Below, piece after piece: positions 4,076-5,392 of a DNA stretch of 5,392 bases. This stretch comes from JBOHSA01 sp050732995 (lineage in GTDB: Bacteria > Gemmatimonadota > Gemmatimonadetes > Gemmatimonadales > GWC2-71-9), in assembly GCA_050732995.1 (NCBI GenBank), contig JBOHSA010000166.1:1-5392 (forward strand), given 5' to 3'. Within the stretch, counting starts at the first letter, position 1. Every line of letters starts with the position of its first letter. Under the pieces are notes generated by a model, which saw only the letters and a list, made by a program, of their open reading frames with translations, made no database searches and was not told the origin of the DNA. Position numbers and translations under genes: made by a program.

Positions 4076-4897
4076 TCAGATGAGGCCGCGCCGGGTGAGG
4101 AATCCCAGGATGTCGCCCAGCACCTGCTCCCGTTGGGGATCGTGGAGCACTTCGTGATACATCTCCCCGTACCAGCGCACCTCGACCGGCCCCGTGAGTC
4201 CGTCGGCGAACGCGCGGGCGAGATGGGCGTCGCCGATCCGATCTTCCCCGGCGAGGAGACAAAGCAACGGGCACTCGATGCGGTGCCGGTCGGCGGGGAC
4301 GGCGCGCTGCGCCCACCGGATCTCGTGCCAGGCGCCGGCCGTCATGATCCGGGCGGCGAGCGGGTCTCCGGCGTAGGTCGCGCACACGGTGGCGTCGCGG
4401 CACAGGTGATCGACGTCCAGCCAGAACGACAGGGGAACGGTGGGCCAAAGGTCTGCCAGCAGCCGTCCCGCGGCACGCTTCCAGGCCGGCGGCTGGAAGG
4501 CGAGGCCCAACCAGGGGCTCGACACGATCGTCGCGGTGAGCGGATCGCCGGGCTGGGTTTCGAGGTAGCGGAGTGCGACGAGGCCGCCGAAGGAGTGGCC
4601 CAGCAGGACCTGCGGGCGGGGGGCACGGCGGTACACCGCGCGGCGCACGGCCTGGAGGTCGCCCAGCAGCTGGCTGAAGCGAGAGAGATGGCCGCGCCGG
4701 CCGCTCGAGCGACCCTGGCCCCGCCGGTCCACGAGGTAGGCGGCGAGTCCCGCGTCGCGCAGCCGCTCGCCCAGCGCCGCCCAGCGTCCCGCGTGGTCCG
4801 CCCAGCCGGGCAGAAAGATCACGGCGGCCCGGGCCGCGGGTGGCTCGTAGGCGTCGTACACCAGCGTCGTGCCGTCGGGTGCGCTGAGCGACGGCAT
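4076..4897 (-). CDS. Alpha/beta hydrolase, monoacylglycerol lipase/lysophospholipase type
   Basis: This encodes a 273-residue serine hydrolase with the fold of the Hydrolase_4 group (monoacylglycerol lipases, PldB-like lysophospholipases). It probably cleaves an acyl ester, but the substrate cannot be read from sequence. The nucleophile elbow is GHSFGG (Ser102), the likely acid is Asp219 in AGEDRI, and the base is His248 in MYHEVLHD. The oxyanion strand-loop is FLPGWADHAGRW (28-39), and DRRGQGRSSG (57-66) is typical of the group. Residues 125-200 form the cap. No signal peptide is seen, so it is probably cytoplasmic. The ATG overlaps the cinA stop (TGATG), and GAGGA six bases upstream of the start gives a good ribosome site. 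I see no clear terminator in the 175 bp before grpE. Confidence 0.88.
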   Translation of the reverse strand: MPSLSAPDGTTLVYDAYEPPAARAAVIFLPGWADHAGRWAALGERLRDAGLAAYLVDRRGQGRSSGRRGHLSRFSQLLGDLQAVRRAVYRRAPRPQVLLGHSFGGLVALRYLETQPGDPLTATIVSSPWLGLAFQPPAWKRAAGRLLADLWPTVPLSFWLDVDHLCRDATVCATYAGDPLAARIMTAGAWHEIRWAQRAVPADRHRIECPLLCLLAGEDRIGDAHLARAFADGLTGPVEVRWYGEMYHEVLHDPQREQVLGDILGFLTRRGLI

Positions 4898-5392
4898 CAG
4901 GCGTCCTCGAGCAGCAGCCGGCGCACCAGATCGAGCGCCGCCTGGGCGCTGCGCTGGCGGATTTCCTCACGCGACCCGGGAAACACGCGTTTCGCCGCGC
5001 GCGCCGCGGGGCCGGCGGACGCGGCGAGCCACACGGTGCCGACCGGTTTCTCCGGGCTGCCGCCCGTGGGGCCGGCGATTCCCGTCACCGCGATCGCGCT
5101 CGTCACGCCGAAGCGGCGCCGCGCGCCCGCCGCCATGGCGCGCACCGTCTCCTCCGACACGGCGCCGTGCGTCTCCAGGATCGTCGGAGGCACGTCGAGC
5201 AGTGCCGTCTTCACGTCGTCGCCGTAGGCGACGAGGCCGCCCACGAAGGTGTCGGAGGCGCCCGGGACGGCGGTGATCCGCGCGCCGACCAGCCCGCCGG
5301 TGCAGGATTCGGCGGCGGCGAGGCGGTGGCGCCGGGCGCGCAGCAGCTCGAGCACGACCGCCGCGAGGTCGGTGCCGTCGCCGCCGTAACAG
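4897..5392 (-). CDS. cinA: CinA/PncC nicotinamide-nucleotide amidase, 5' end beyond right edge
   Basis: This is a CinA C-terminal (PncC) domain, which deamidates nicotinamide mononucleotide to nicotinic acid mononucleotide in pyridine-nucleotide recycling. In the visible 164 residues the hallmarks are AAAESCTGG (25-33), the VPGASDTFVGGLVAYGDDVKTALL region (42-65), GAVSEETVRAMA (76-87) and VTGIAGPTGGSPEKPVGTVW (102-121). A GTG at 5355 could start a single-domain protein. However, the frame stays open to the window edge and reads CYGGDGTDLAAVVLELL. The YG-x-D segment before the helix is usual in two-domain CinA, where a MoaB/MogA-like domain precedes it. I therefore annotate it as partial and probably two-domain. 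The stop overlaps the hydrolase start (TGATG). Confidence 0.9.
   Translation of the reverse strand, partial: CYGGDGTDLAAVVLELLRARRHRLAAAESCTGGLVGARITAVPGASDTFVGGLVAYGDDVKTALLDVPPTILETHGAVSEETVRAMAAGARRRFGVTSAIAVTGIAGPTGGSPEKPVGTVWLAASAGPAARAAKRVFPGSREEIRQRSAQAALDLVRRLLLEDA

Noticed and set aside
3926..5227. A 433-codon + strand open frame opposite the hydrolase and cinA, and a 311-codon minus-strand frame at 4035..4970
   Set aside because: Both overlap the clear hydrolase and CinA frames, are dominated by Arg, Pro, Ala and Gly, and have no recognisable domain. Long stop-free frames are expected at this GC content.

Overview
The window is high-GC bacterial DNA (about two thirds G+C by eye). 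It looks like a chromosomal segment from a soil or sediment bacterium, and Gemmatimonadota is my best guess. The guess rests on style only: Q-rich sequence just after a signal peptide (LAAQD), leaderless genes with a TAnnTT -10 element, Pro/Gly-rich low-complexity linkers and tight stop/start overlaps. It is not a marker-gene assignment.

Left third, mostly + strand. The left edge holds the first 16 codons of a minus-strand transposase that resembles the IS481 family, with two 19-bp repeats, probably transposase-binding sites of the element end. After about 200 bases with nothing I can support, there is a two-gene unit. It encodes a 92-residue, two-helix membrane protein (385..663) overlapping by ATGA an exported DUF2914 protein (660..1084). 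The DUF2914 reading frame is broken in a run of 13 C. A long hairpin built from 8-nt repeats (1099..1151) follows, then a small cytoplasmic protein of DUF2780/DUF2267-like appearance (1186..1548) that appears to be leaderless.

Middle. A tRNA-Asn(GUU) gene lies on the minus strand only 2 bp past that stop codon. Divergent from it is a GNAT acetyltransferase of the ArsN2 type (about 1746..2180), also apparently leaderless. Its stop codon interlocks with that of dnaJ in a shared CTAG.

Right half, all minus strand, read from right to left: cinA/pncC (runs off the right edge), an alpha/beta hydrolase of the monoacylglycerol-lipase type, a 175-bp gap, grpE, then dnaJ. cinA/hydrolase and grpE/dnaJ are each joined by a TGATG stop/start overlap. 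The gap holds a good promoter candidate (TCGACA-17-TATCTT) and a leader rich in inverted repeats. grpE and dnaJ encode the nucleotide exchange factor and J-domain co-chaperone of DnaK. No dnaK, hrcA or CIRCE operator is in the window.

I did not find a new multi-gene defence or mobile system. The most interesting signals are small: the poly-C frameshift and the related GC homopolymers in three genes, the strand-specific G-U wobble hairpin, two apparently leaderless genes with identical geometry, and the structured, Shine-Dalgarno-less grpE leader.
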